A stretch of 64,000 nt of DNA. Source: Pseudomonas vanderleydeniana (GTDB taxonomy: Bacteria; Pseudomonadota; Gammaproteobacteria; Pseudomonadales; Pseudomonadaceae). The stretch covers positions 5,546,501 to 5,610,500 of the forward strand of contig NZ_CP077093.1 in the NCBI RefSeq assembly GCF_014268755.2. The letters run 5' to 3'. The notes below the pieces were generated by a model, which was not told the DNA's origin, ran no database searches, and saw only the letters and a list, made by a program, of their open reading frames with translations. Shown piece by piece: positions 6,640-14,084 of this stretch (position 1 is the first letter of the stretch; every line of letters begins with the position of its first letter). Position numbers and translations under genes: made by a program.

Positions 6640-8310
6640 GTGGCCCTGCAACTGAGTTTCGCCCAGGCCAGTGCCACTGGCCCGCGCGCGGAGAACCAGG
6701 ACGCCATGCGCCTGGTCACGCCGGCGCCGGAGCTGGCCGCCAGCAAGGGCTACCTGTTCGCCCTCGCTGACGGGGTCAGCCAGTGTGCCGACGGCGCACT
6801 GGCGGCGCAGGCCACCCTGCAGGCCCTGGCGCTCGATTATTACGCCACGCCGCCCACCTGGGGCGTGGCGCAGGCGCTGGACCGGCTGCTGCTGGCACAG
6901 AATCGCTGGTTGCGGGCCAATGGCGGCGGACAACCGCTGCTCACCACCCTGAGTGCCGTGGTCCTGCGCGGACGACGCTTTACCCTGGCCCATGTGGGCG
7001 ATTGCCGGGTCTATCGCTGGCACGACGACCAACTGCACCGGATCAGCCAGGACCATGTCTGGGACCAACCGGACATGCAGCACGTACTCAAGCGGGCGCT
7101 GGGCCTGGACCAGCACCTGGTGGTCGACTACCTCGACGGCGAGCTGCGCCAGGGCGAAAGCTTCCTGCTGCTCAGCGATGGCGTCTGGGCCACGCTCGGT
7201 GATGCAGCGATCGCCAACATCCTGCGTGAACAGCCACAGCCCGACGAGGCAGTGACCACGCTGGTCAATGCCGCCCACCTGGCCGGTAGCCAGGACAACG
7301 CCAGCGCCCTGCTGGTCAGGGTCGAACAGCCGGGAACCGACAGTCTCGGCGACACGCTGATCCAGTTGCAGCAATGGTCGTTGCCGCCTCTGCTCAAGCC
7401 CGGCCAGTGCTTCGAAGGCTGGCAGGTCGACAGCCTTCTCGGGCAAACCCGCCAATCGCTGCTCTACCGGGTTCGGGATGCCCACCAGCAACCCTGGCTG
7501 CTCAAGACCCTGCCCGAGAGCCGACACGCGGAGGCCGAGGCCGGCCAGGGCCTGTTGCTGGAAGAGTGGTTCCTGCGTCGGGTGGCCGGGCGTTGCTTCC
7601 CCGAGGTCCATCCCGCCGGGCAACGCCAGCACCTGTACTACGTGATGCGCGAGTACCCGGGACAGACTCTCGCCGACCTGTTCCGGCAGGCCGGTCCATT
7701 GCCACTGGTGCAATGGCAGGAATTGGCCAGACGCACCCTACAGGCGGTCGGCATGCTCCACCGGCGCAACATCCTGCACCGCGATATCAAGCCGGAGAAC
7801 CTGCACCTGGGCACCGATGGCGAATTGCGGCTACTGGATTTCGGCCTGGCCTATTGTCCGGGCCTGAGCGAAAAGCCCGGTCATGAACTGCCGGGCACCC
7901 CTGGCTACATCGCCCCGGAGGCCTTCGAAGGGTATCCCCCGGATGTCCGCCAGGACCTCTACAGCGTCGGCGTCAGCCTGTTCCATCTGCTGACCGGGCA
8001 CTACCCCCACGGCGAAATCGAGGCGTTCCAGCGCCCGCGCTTCGGGACACCGGTCAATGCCCAGCGTTATCGCCCGGACCTGCCCGCCTGGCTGGCGCAC
8101 AGCCTCGATCGCGCCATCGCGGTCGACCCCGCGCAACGCTACGAGACGGCCGAGCAATGGCTACTGGTACTGGAAAAGGCTGAACGGAATGAATTGAGCG
8201 TGCGTCCCCGGCCGTTGCTGGAGCGTGAGCCGCTGAAAGTCTGGCGCACCGTGGCGCTGGTCTCGCTGCTGGTCAACCTGGCCCTGCTGCTGTGGGCCCT
8301 GAAAGCCTGA
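6640..8310 (+). CDS. Fused PP2C phosphatase / Ser-Thr protein kinase
   Basis: This 556-residue protein joins two opposing signalling enzymes. The N-terminal PP2C phosphatase (about residues 5-235) shows ENQD, FALADGVSQC, LAHVGDCRVYRW, LLLSDGVWATLG and SQDNASAL, which supply the metal-binding aspartates. The C-terminal eukaryotic-type kinase (about 260-520) shows HRDIKPENLHL (catalytic loop), LLDFGLAY (DFG) and GTPGYIAPEAF. The N-terminal lobe is compact: a lysine in PWLLKTLPES probably serves as the ATP lysine. One transmembrane helix near the C-terminus (VALVSLLVNLALLLWALKA) anchors it to the inner membrane. It follows nasA by 7 bp and begins at a GTG, so it is co-transcribed. A homologue sits beside nasA in other Pseudomonas; its substrate is unknown to me. 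Confidence 0.9.
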   Translation: MALQLSFAQASATGPRAENQDAMRLVTPAPELAASKGYLFALADGVSQCADGALAAQATLQALALDYYATPPTWGVAQALDRLLLAQNRWLRANGGGQPLLTTLSAVVLRGRRFTLAHVGDCRVYRWHDDQLHRISQDHVWDQPDMQHVLKRALGLDQHLVVDYLDGELRQGESFLLLSDGVWATLGDAAIANILREQPQPDEAVTTLVNAAHLAGSQDNASALLVRVEQPGTDSLGDTLIQLQQWSLPPLLKPGQCFEGWQVDSLLGQTRQSLLYRVRDAHQQPWLLKTLPESRHAEAEAGQGLLLEEWFLRRVAGRCFPEVHPAGQRQHLYYVMREYPGQTLADLFRQAGPLPLVQWQELARRTLQAVGMLHRRNILHRDIKPENLHLGTDGELRLLDFGLAYCPGLSEKPGHELPGTPGYIAPEAFEGYPPDVRQDLYSVGVSLFHLLTGHYPHGEIEAFQRPRFGTPVNAQRYRPDLPAWLAHSLDRAIAVDPAQRYETAEQWLLVLEKAERNELSVRPRPLLEREPLKVWRTVALVSLLVNLALLLWALKA

Positions 8311-8341
8311 GTGAGTGGCCCCGGGCAAATCGCAGGCAAAG

Positions 8342-8367
8342 AAAAGCCCGGCCGGGGCCGGGCTTTT
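8342..8367. terminator. Bidirectional rho-independent terminator between the kinase gene and oprF
   Basis: AAAAGCCCGGCC (8342-8353) pairs with GGCCGGGCTTTT (8356-8367), with an A-run on one side and a T-run on the other. It can therefore stop both the convergent nas operon and oprF transcripts. Confidence 0.9.
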
Positions 8368-8383
8368 CGCAACACCAGGCTAA

Positions 8384-9364
8384 TTACTTAGCTTGGGCTT
8401 CAACGGAAGCTTCTACGCGACGGTTGATCGCGCGGCCAGCTTCAGTGGCGTTGTCAGCCACTGGACGGGTCTTGCCGTAGCCAACCGACTCAACGCGGTT
8501 AGGAGCGATACCGTCTTTGACCAGGATTTGCTTCACAGCGTCAGCACGACGCTGGGACAGCTTCTGGTTGTAGGCGTCGGTACCGATGCTGTCGGTGTGA
8601 CCAGCAACCACGGTGGTGGTTTGTGGGTACTGCTTCATGAAGTCAGCCAGGTTCTTCACGTCGCCGTAGCTGTTAGGCTTGACCACGGACTTGTTGAAGT
8701 CGAACTTCACGTCCAGCTCAACCTTGACCACTTCAGCTACTGGAGCTTCAGGAGCTGGAGCTGGCTCTTGAGCAACTGGAGCTGGAGCAGGTGCTGGAGC
8801 AACCTTGCCGCCGTTGCCACCGAAGTTCACGCCCAGACCTACGACAGCTGCGTAGTCCCAACGACCGTTGTCCAGCTTGTAGTCGGCTTCAACACCGCCA
8901 CGAGCGTAGAAGTTGTCGGTGATGTACCACTTGGCGCCAGCGCCGGTGGTCAGGAAAGTCGACTGGTCACGACCGGTGTGGCCGTCAGCAGCAACGTTGG
9001 TCAGGCTGCCGTGAGCAACGCCGCCTTCAACGTATGGACGGATTGCATCGCCAACGGTACCGAAGTGGTACTGACCTTTCAGGCCGAACTTGTCACCGCC
9101 CAGCTTCTGGCTGCCGGTGCCGTCGTTCGAACGAGTGTGGTTGCTCTTGTCGTAGGTCAGGTTGACCGATACGTCGTCAGTGATGAAGTAGCCCAGCGAA
9201 GCGCCTGGGTTGTAGCCATCTTCAACGTGGTTGACGCTGTCGTTGTACTGCTTTTTGTAGAACAGCTCACCCTCGACTGCGCCTTGGCCTTGTGCCAGAG
9301 CGCCGAACGAAGTTGCGGCTACAAGTGTACCAACGGCAATGCCCAAGGTGTTTTTCAGTTTCAT
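8384..9364 (-). CDS. oprF: Major outer-membrane porin and structural protein OprF
   Basis: A 326-residue protein. The signal peptide is MKLKNTLGIAVGTLVAATSFGALA. An eight-stranded OmpA-like barrel spans about residues 25-185. A Pro/Ala-rich hinge (about 187-212, repeated AP units) is followed by the peptidoglycan-binding OmpA domain (about 215-326) with TTTVVAGHTDSIGTDAYNQ and LSQRRADAVKQIL. It ties the outer membrane to the wall and forms non-specific pores. Codon choice is strongly biased (many GCT, GGT, AAC codons), typical of very highly expressed genes. The gene lies downstream of sigX, whose sigma factor is known to drive part of oprF expression, and ends at the terminator at 8342-8367. 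Confidence 0.98.
   Translation of the reverse strand: MKLKNTLGIAVGTLVAATSFGALAQGQGAVEGELFYKKQYNDSVNHVEDGYNPGASLGYFITDDVSVNLTYDKSNHTRSNDGTGSQKLGGDKFGLKGQYHFGTVGDAIRPYVEGGVAHGSLTNVAADGHTGRDQSTFLTTGAGAKWYITDNFYARGGVEADYKLDNGRWDYAAVVGLGVNFGGNGGKVAPAPAPAPVAQEPAPAPEAPVAEVVKVELDVKFDFNKSVVKPNSYGDVKNLADFMKQYPQTTTVVAGHTDSIGTDAYNQKLSQRRADAVKQILVKDGIAPNRVESVGYGKTRPVADNATEAGRAINRRVEASVEAQAK
8744..8806 (-). repeat. Short tandem repeat encoding the Ala/Pro hinge of OprF
   Basis: GGAGCT-type hexamers and close variants recur across this stretch, read on the minus strand as alternating Ala and Pro codons. They code for the flexible linker between barrel and peptidoglycan-binding domain, whose length varies among pseudomonads. 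Confidence 0.6.
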
Positions 9365-9396
9365 CCGTTAAATCCCCATCTGGTGATTGTGAATCA

Positions 9397-9414
9397 GTCC
9401 CCAAACCGGGGGAC
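9397..9414 (-). promoter_or_regulatory. Hairpin in the oprF 5' leader
   Basis: GTCCCC (9397-9402) and GGGGAC (9409-9414) form a perfect 6-bp stem with a 6-nt loop, 33-50 nt upstream of the oprF start codon. There is no T-run after it in the minus-strand direction. A transcript-stabilising leader hairpin is more likely than a terminator, though this is inference. Confidence 0.45.
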
Positions 9415-9470
9415 AACTCGGCGACAAGTCTAGCAGAACTTGCCTGAACGTAAGAGATATTTGCGTCGAA

Positions 9471-10061
9471 CTAAGTTTCAGCAATGCCCGCAAATTTCTC
9501 ACGCAATTTATCAAGCGCCCTCTTGTAGCGCATTTTCGTAGCACTCAAGCCCATGTGCATGATGTCGGCGATCTCCTGGAATTCCAGCTCTGCGACAAAA
9601 CGTAGCACCAGAATTTCCCGATCGATCGGATTCACATGCACCAGCCAGCGGTCAAGACCGCCTTTTTCTTCCGGCGCCGGCGTCTTCTCCTCGGAAGCCT
9701 CCTCGAGCGGATCGAGGCTCAGGGCATCCATGAGACGACGCTTGCGCCGTTCTTTACGGTACTGGGTGATACATTCGTTGTACGTGATGCTATAAAGCCA
9801 TGTCTTGAACTTCGATTTACCCTCAAAGTTCTTAAGGCCATACAGCACCTTCAACATCACTTCCTGACAGACATCATCCGCGTCACGATCGTTCCCTAAA
9901 TACCTTGAACAAACGCTGAACAAAGTTCGTTGATAGCGCCGCATCAACTCTTCGTAGGCGCGTGTCACGTGAAACAGCTCCGCATGCGAACGCGCCACCA
10001 GCTCCTCATCGGTAAGCTCGCGGGGGTCGTAACGCATCGATAGCGATTGGGTTTTATTCAA
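9471..10061 (-). CDS. sigX: ECF sigma factor SigX
   Basis: A 196-residue extracytoplasmic-function sigma factor. Region 2 shows YQRTLFSVCSRYLGNDRDAD and SKFKTWLYSITYNECITQYR. Region 4 shows LRFVAELEFQEIADIMHMGL and KMRYKRALDKLREKF. The protein is very close to the P. aeruginosa SigX sequence as I know it. SigX controls oprF, fatty-acid synthesis and envelope stress responses. Downstream are oprF and upstream cmpX and cfrX, the conserved envelope-stress cluster; CfrX and CmpX are thought to modulate SigX. It ends 106 bp before oprF. Confidence 0.97.
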   Translation of the reverse strand: MNKTQSLSMRYDPRELTDEELVARSHAELFHVTRAYEELMRRYQRTLFSVCSRYLGNDRDADDVCQEVMLKVLYGLKNFEGKSKFKTWLYSITYNECITQYRKERRKRRLMDALSLDPLEEASEEKTPAPEEKGGLDRWLVHVNPIDREILVLRFVAELEFQEIADIMHMGLSATKMRYKRALDKLREKFAGIAET

Positions 10062-10091
10062 AACGAGTCTTGCCGACAGTCAGGTCAATGT

Positions 10092-10127
10092 CCGCCGCGG
10101 CCCCAGGCGGGGGGCTTTTTGCGGCGG
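10092..10127. promoter_or_regulatory. Nested hairpin in the sigX leader, terminator-like on the plus strand
   Basis: Outer arms CCGCCGC (10092-10098) and GCGGCGG (10121-10127) enclose an inner GCCCC/GGGGC hairpin (10100-10115). On the plus strand the inner hairpin is followed by TTTTT (10116-10120), like a terminator, although no plus-strand gene ends here. On the minus strand it is a strong hairpin in the cmpX-sigX interval. Confidence 0.5.
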
Positions 10128-10151
10128 CATACATTAGCAGGGTTTGCCGGA

Positions 10152-10976
10152 TTAGCGGCTACTCACATGCTGTTCCAGCAGGATCCGATTGGAGAGAGAG
10201 ACTAGCTCACCCTCGTCGGTCAGCAATGTGGTCTTGACCGTGCCGATCTCTTCGATCTGCCCTTCGACCTCGCCAACTCGCACTTGTTGCCCAACCTGGT
10301 ACAACTCACGCACATAAATTCCCGCCAGGATCTGCCCGGCAATTTCCCGGCTCCCCAGGCCCATGGCCAACGCAACGGCCAGACCAACGGTAATCAGGAC
10401 GATCACGATCACATGGTTCAGCAGGTCGGTCTTGACCTCCAGCTGGCTGATCGCCACCGAAATGCTGATGATCACCACCAGGCCCTGGGCAACACGCCCC
10501 AGGCCGCTGGCGTAATCCAGGCCCACGCCCTCCGCGGCACCGCGCACCAGGCCGTTGACCAACTGGGCCAGCAGCATGCCGACCAGCAGCACCAGTGCCG
10601 CGCCGAATACCTTCGGCAGGTACAGGGCAAGCATGTCCAGCGTCGCCGAAACCCGCTCCAGGCCCAGCGATTCCGCGGCGGAAACCAGGAAAATCAGCAG
10701 GATGAACCAGTAGACGATCTTGCCGATCAGCGTCGAGATCGGCACCTGGATGCCGGCCCGGCTGAGCAGCTTGGTCAAGCCAGTGCCCGCCATCAGGCGA
10801 TCGAGCCCGAGCTTGGCCAGCAGCTTGGACAGCAGGGTGTCGAGCAGCTTGGCCACGACGAAGCCCAGCAGTACCACGACCAGGGCGCCAAACAGGTTCG
10901 GGATGAAGTTCGCGACCTTCGTCCACAACGCTGTCATCGCCGTCACCAGACTCCGAGTCCAGAGATCAAGTTCCAT
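10152..10976 (-). CDS. cmpX: CmpX, small-conductance mechanosensitive-channel-like membrane protein
   Basis: A 274-residue inner-membrane protein of the TM-helix/MscS-related family. Several hydrophobic segments are visible (IPNLFGALVVVLLGFVVAKL, KIVYWFILLIFLVSAAESLG, VFGAALVLLVGMLLAQLV, VIVIVLITVGLAVALAMGLG). A C-terminal soluble part resembling the MscS beta domain follows (VRVGEVEGQIEEIGTVKT). CmpX is linked to membrane tension sensing and to SigX activity. A longer frame starts at a TTG (10982); ATG 10976, two bases after the cfrX stop with AAGG upstream, is preferred. Overlap and spacing indicate co-transcription with cfrX. Confidence 0.93.
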   Translation of the reverse strand: MELDLWTRSLVTAMTALWTKVANFIPNLFGALVVVLLGFVVAKLLDTLLSKLLAKLGLDRLMAGTGLTKLLSRAGIQVPISTLIGKIVYWFILLIFLVSAAESLGLERVSATLDMLALYLPKVFGAALVLLVGMLLAQLVNGLVRGAAEGVGLDYASGLGRVAQGLVVIISISVAISQLEVKTDLLNHVIVIVLITVGLAVALAMGLGSREIAGQILAGIYVRELYQVGQQVRVGEVEGQIEEIGTVKTTLLTDEGELVSLSNRILLEQHVSSR

Positions 10977-10978
10977 AT

Positions 10979-11227
10979 TCAATCAGCCTTATCCGCACTG
11001 CGACTTGTAGGGGTACGACGAGAAACCGGCATCACATGGGCCGATCCATTGTTCAGGGCGATCATCAGCGCTTGCAGCCAGCGCCCGAGCAGACTGAAGA
11101 GATCACCCGCGCCAACCTGGCGGTTGGCAGTTTTCAGGACACGCCCCAGGCACGCATCGTCGTCACGCGCAGTGGACGGCGAAGCCTTGAGCATGTCACG
11201 CAGAGACTGTTCAAAAGGATCGTGCAT
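10979..11227 (-). CDS. cfrX: CfrX, small protein of the sigX-oprF cluster
   Basis: An 82-residue protein beginning MHDPFEQSLRDMLKASPSTA, with no signal peptide and one weak hydrophobic stretch (LFSLLGRWLQALMIAL, about residues 43-58). It has the position and size of CfrX, proposed as a SigX-associated regulatory protein. ATG 11227 is preceded by GAGAGGTG; a GTG at 11233 is a weaker alternative. Its stop lies two bases before the cmpX start. The function is not evident from sequence alone. Confidence 0.87.
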   Translation of the reverse strand: MHDPFEQSLRDMLKASPSTARDDDACLGRVLKTANRQVGAGDLFSLLGRWLQALMIALNNGSAHVMPVSRRTPTSRSADKAD

Positions 11228-11291
11228 ACGCACCTCTCGGAATGTCTTGAAAAGACGCGATCGGGATTTTCCGGGTCACATGCAACATTCT

Positions 11292-12287
11292 TCAGAGCCA
11301 GCGCAAACGACGGAACAACCACCACTGCCCGAGCGCAACACCGACGATCAGCAGGCAGGCAATGATGAAGCCGTAGGGGTCCTGGGACCCCGGAATGCCA
11401 CCGACGTTGATCCCCAGAAGGCCGGTGAGAAAACTCATCGGCAGGAAGATCCCGGTGATGATCCCGAAGCGGTACATGATCTTGTTCATGTGCTGGTTCA
11501 GGCGCCGGTCCTCGGCGTCAAGCAGCAGCCCCACGCGCTCCCGGGTCAGTTCGAGCTCTTCGAGGTAGCGGGTCAGGCTGTTGTTCAATTCGTTCCAGTA
11601 GTCGGCATCGTCACTGGCGAACCAGGGCAGCCTGGTCCTCGTCAACTGGCCGAAAATGTCCCGCTGCGGGGCCAGAAAACGCTTCAGTCCGGCCGCCCGG
11701 CGACGGATCTGCACAACCACGCTGTGGTCGGGACAATACCGTTCGTCGGAATCTCCCTTTTCTTCCTCGTCATCGACCGCTTCGGAGAGGTCGCCGATCA
11801 GATCCTGGACCTTCATCGTCAGGTGCTGGCCGATGTAGAGGATGAGCTCGGAGGCGGTTTTCGGTCCCCGCCCGTCCTCCAGTTGTGCCAGCAACTCGTC
11901 GGTGGCCCGCAACGGACGCAGGCGCAGGGAAATCACCCGCTGGGCTGAAGCGAAGATGCGCACCGAAACCATGTCCTCGGGTTCGGCGCCCGGGTTGAGG
12001 TTGACCCCGCGCAGGAACAACAGAAACTCGCTGTCCGGCAGCGGCAACAGGCGCGGGCGGGTGTTCTCTTCCAGCAGCAGGTTGCAACTGAACTCGCTCA
12101 GGCCGCTGGAAGTGCGCAGCCAGGTCTGGGTTTGGGGATGGCTGCGATCCCAGTGCAGCCAGAGGCTCTCCTGCGGCTGCAACTGCAGGTCATCCAGCTC
12201 GGTCCGAGCAATCGAGCGCGCACCACCCTTACCATCGAGAACCAGGGCATGGACCAGCCCCCATTGCGCGTTGTCTTCCTCGAACAT
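11292..12287 (-). CDS. cmaX: CmaX, CorA/ZntB-family divalent cation transporter
   Basis: A 331-residue protein. A large acidic cytoplasmic domain (residues 1-265) is followed by two C-terminal transmembrane helices (FGIITGIFLPMSFLTGLLGI and GFIIACLLIVGVALGQWW) separated by the pore-loop motif GINVGG. CorA magnesium channels have GMN here; GIN is typical of the ZntB branch, associated with zinc transport. ATG 12287 has AGGGG at ideal spacing; an in-frame GTG lies at 12293. It is the second gene of the rraA-cmaX-cfrX-cmpX-sigX-oprF series, 29 bp after rraA. Confidence 0.93.
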   Translation of the reverse strand: MFEEDNAQWGLVHALVLDGKGGARSIARTELDDLQLQPQESLWLHWDRSHPQTQTWLRTSSGLSEFSCNLLLEENTRPRLLPLPDSEFLLFLRGVNLNPGAEPEDMVSVRIFASAQRVISLRLRPLRATDELLAQLEDGRGPKTASELILYIGQHLTMKVQDLIGDLSEAVDDEEEKGDSDERYCPDHSVVVQIRRRAAGLKRFLAPQRDIFGQLTRTRLPWFASDDADYWNELNNSLTRYLEELELTRERVGLLLDAEDRRLNQHMNKIMYRFGIITGIFLPMSFLTGLLGINVGGIPGSQDPYGFIIACLLIVGVALGQWWLFRRLRWL

Positions 12288-12316
12288 CCCCACCCCTGTT
12301 GGTCTACTTCGACAAA

Positions 12317-12808
12317 TTACTCAGGCATCTCAAGCGGACTGGGCGAGACGATGATCCCGTTGTTGTCCGCATACACGTATTCACCCGGTACGAAGGTGAC
12401 GCCGGCGAAGGTGACCTTCACGTTCAGGTCACCGATACCGCGCTTGTCGGTCTTCATCGGATGGCTGGCCAGGGCCTGCACACCCAGGTCGGTCTGGGCG
12501 ATCACATCGACGTCACGAATGCAGCCATAGACCACCAGGCCTTCCCAACCGTTCCGTGCGGCCTTCTCGGCCAGCATGTCGCCGAGCAGCGCACGGCGCA
12601 ACGAGCCACCGCCATCGACGACCAGGACCTTGCCAGCGCCCGGGAGCTCGACCTGCTCCTTGACCAGGGAGTTATCCTCGAAGCACTTGATGGTCACGAT
12701 CTGGCCCCCGAAGGAATCGCGACCGCCGAAGTTGCTGAACATCGGCTCAAGCACCTGCACCAGCTCCGGGTAGGCGTCGCACAGGTCGGGAGTGACGTAA
12801 TGGTTCAT
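12317..12808 (-). CDS. rraA: RraA, regulator of ribonuclease E activity
   Basis: A 163-residue protein beginning [20 protein letters not shown]. The family is small and trimeric and inhibits RNase E, altering mRNA decay. Typical stretches are [40 protein letters not shown] and [20 protein letters not shown]. The RraA fold is shared with HMG/CHA aldolases, so some annotations call it a 4-hydroxy-4-methyl-2-oxoglutarate aldolase; aldolase activity cannot be excluded. AGGAG upstream fixes the start at 12808 rather than the longer frame to 12904. Confidence 0.95.
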   Translation of the reverse strand: MNHYVTPDLCDAYPELVQVLEPMFSNFGGRDSFGGQIVTIKCFEDNSLVKEQVELPGAGKVLVVDGGGSLRRALLGDMLAEKAARNGWEGLVVYGCIRDVDVIAQTDLGVQALASHPMKTDKRGIGDLNVKVTFAGVTFVPGEYVYADNNGIIVSPSPLEMPE

Positions 12809-12966
12809 GGACAAACTCCTGTAGGTGAGAGACCGCAATCCGAGGTGCCAATCCTCCCCGGCACCTCTTGAAGAAACGCGCTGACCGGTCGTTTGTTTAG
12901 ACAATGACCAGAACGGCTCAATGCGTCATATGTTAGCCGCAACGCCCCTGAAGCGGAATGCCCTTA

Positions 12967-13956
12967 TCAGGACGCTTGCTGAACCTCGCCTGACTGAGGC
13001 GCCACAAAAGCCTGCTGATCGCGCAACCAGTCCGCCACCAGCGGCCACACCTCGGTTTGTGCCGGCTTGCTCACCAGCATCTCGACATGCCCGAACGCCG
13101 AGCTGAAACCGGCCGCTCGCCCCAGGCAGATGAAACGCTTGAGCGGCGAGCCGATCTGCTCGAACAACTTGCGGCAGGCCCACGCCGGATCCTGTTGGTC
13201 GCCTTCGGCGCTCACCGCCAGCAGCGGCACCTCGACCTCCGCCAGGCCATCCCACCAGTTGCGCTCCTTGTCGCCGAAGCGGCCGAACAGGCCGTACCAG
13301 CGCATGCTTTCCAGCGCCAGTCCGATCGGCTCGTCCTCCGGCCCACGCTTGAGACGCGAGCCGGACAGGTGAGGAAAACGCTTGAGCAGGAAACGTCCGC
13401 TCCACTCCACCGCGGGAATCTTCAGCGGCCAGTAGGTGCGGCTGACCTGGCTGCCGAACAGCGCCGCCGAGGCCACGGCGGGTGCCCCCAGGTACTGGCC
13501 GCCCAGGGCTGCCGCCAGGGTCGTACCGCCCAGGGAATGGCCGATCCAATGGGGAACCTGACCACTCTGCTCACGGACGAACGCGGCGATCGCCGGCAGG
13601 TCGTAGCGGGCGTAGTCGGCCACACGGTTCTTGCGATAGTCCTGGTTGCGCACGGACAGCCCGTGGCCACGCATTTCCGGCACCCAGACATCGAAGCCGG
13701 CACGCGCCAGGTAGGCGCCCAGGCCAACGCCCTTGGGCGAGAACCAGAACCGCCGGTTGGAAAAACTGCCATGCAGGAGAATCACCGGCACGCCACGGGC
13801 CTGCGGTTCGTCGGCCATGCCCAGGCGGGTCACGGCCAGCTCGACGGAGGCATCGGGGCTGTTGCCCGGTTTCAAACGATAGACGTCTTCGCTCAGGTCG
13901 CCACGACGCTCGGCGCTGAGCAAAGCCACCGGAAAAAGATCACTGCTGCTTTGCAT
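12967..13956 (-). CDS. Alpha/beta hydrolase (esterase/lipase family)
   Basis: A 329-residue protein. The oxyanion region reads VILLHGSFSNRRFW. The nucleophile elbow is HWIGHSLGGTTLAA (GHSLGG, serine near residue 149). Asp lies in LLAVSAEGDQQDPAW, and the C-terminal His in SAFGHVEMLVSK. No signal peptide. An orthologous hydrolase sits between ppsA and rraA in P. aeruginosa. The substrate is unknown; the late FGHVEML motif is reminiscent of polyhydroxyalkanoate or acyl-ester hydrolases. ATG 13956 follows directly on the ppsA terminator. An upstream frame to 14043 overlaps that terminator and is rejected. Confidence 0.87.
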   Translation of the reverse strand: MQSSSDLFPVALLSAERRGDLSEDVYRLKPGNSPDASVELAVTRLGMADEPQARGVPVILLHGSFSNRRFWFSPKGVGLGAYLARAGFDVWVPEMRGHGLSVRNQDYRKNRVADYARYDLPAIAAFVREQSGQVPHWIGHSLGGTTLAAALGGQYLGAPAVASAALFGSQVSRTYWPLKIPAVEWSGRFLLKRFPHLSGSRLKRGPEDEPIGLALESMRWYGLFGRFGDKERNWWDGLAEVEVPLLAVSAEGDQQDPAWACRKLFEQIGSPLKRFICLGRAAGFSSAFGHVEMLVSKPAQTEVWPLVADWLRDQQAFVAPQSGEVQQAS

Positions 13957-13969
13957 AAGGCTCTTGCAC

Positions 13970-14000
13970 AAAAAAGGGCGATGCCTGTGCGGCTTCGCCC
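13970..14000 (-). terminator. Rho-independent terminator of ppsA
   Basis: On the minus strand GGGCGA (14000-13995) and TCGCCC (13981-13976) form the stem, followed by T6. It separates ppsA from the downstream hydrolase, whose transcript must therefore start close to its ATG or arise by read-through. Confidence 0.75.
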
Positions 14001-14084
14001 CATATGACACAAGGCACCAAGCGCCCCGCCACCCGCCCCACAAAGGCTCAGGTGGCGCCTGGGCGCCGGTACCCTCTCTCGGAC

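Noticed and set aside
8393..9433. A 346-codon open frame antisense to oprF
   Set aside because: A mirror of the strongly biased oprF codons (Ser/Val/Thr-rich); no ribosome site and no recognisable protein features.
10152..11948. A 554-codon plus-strand frame covering cmpX, cfrX and part of cmaX
   Set aside because: It runs antisense to three recognisable genes and has Gln/Arg-rich shadow composition.
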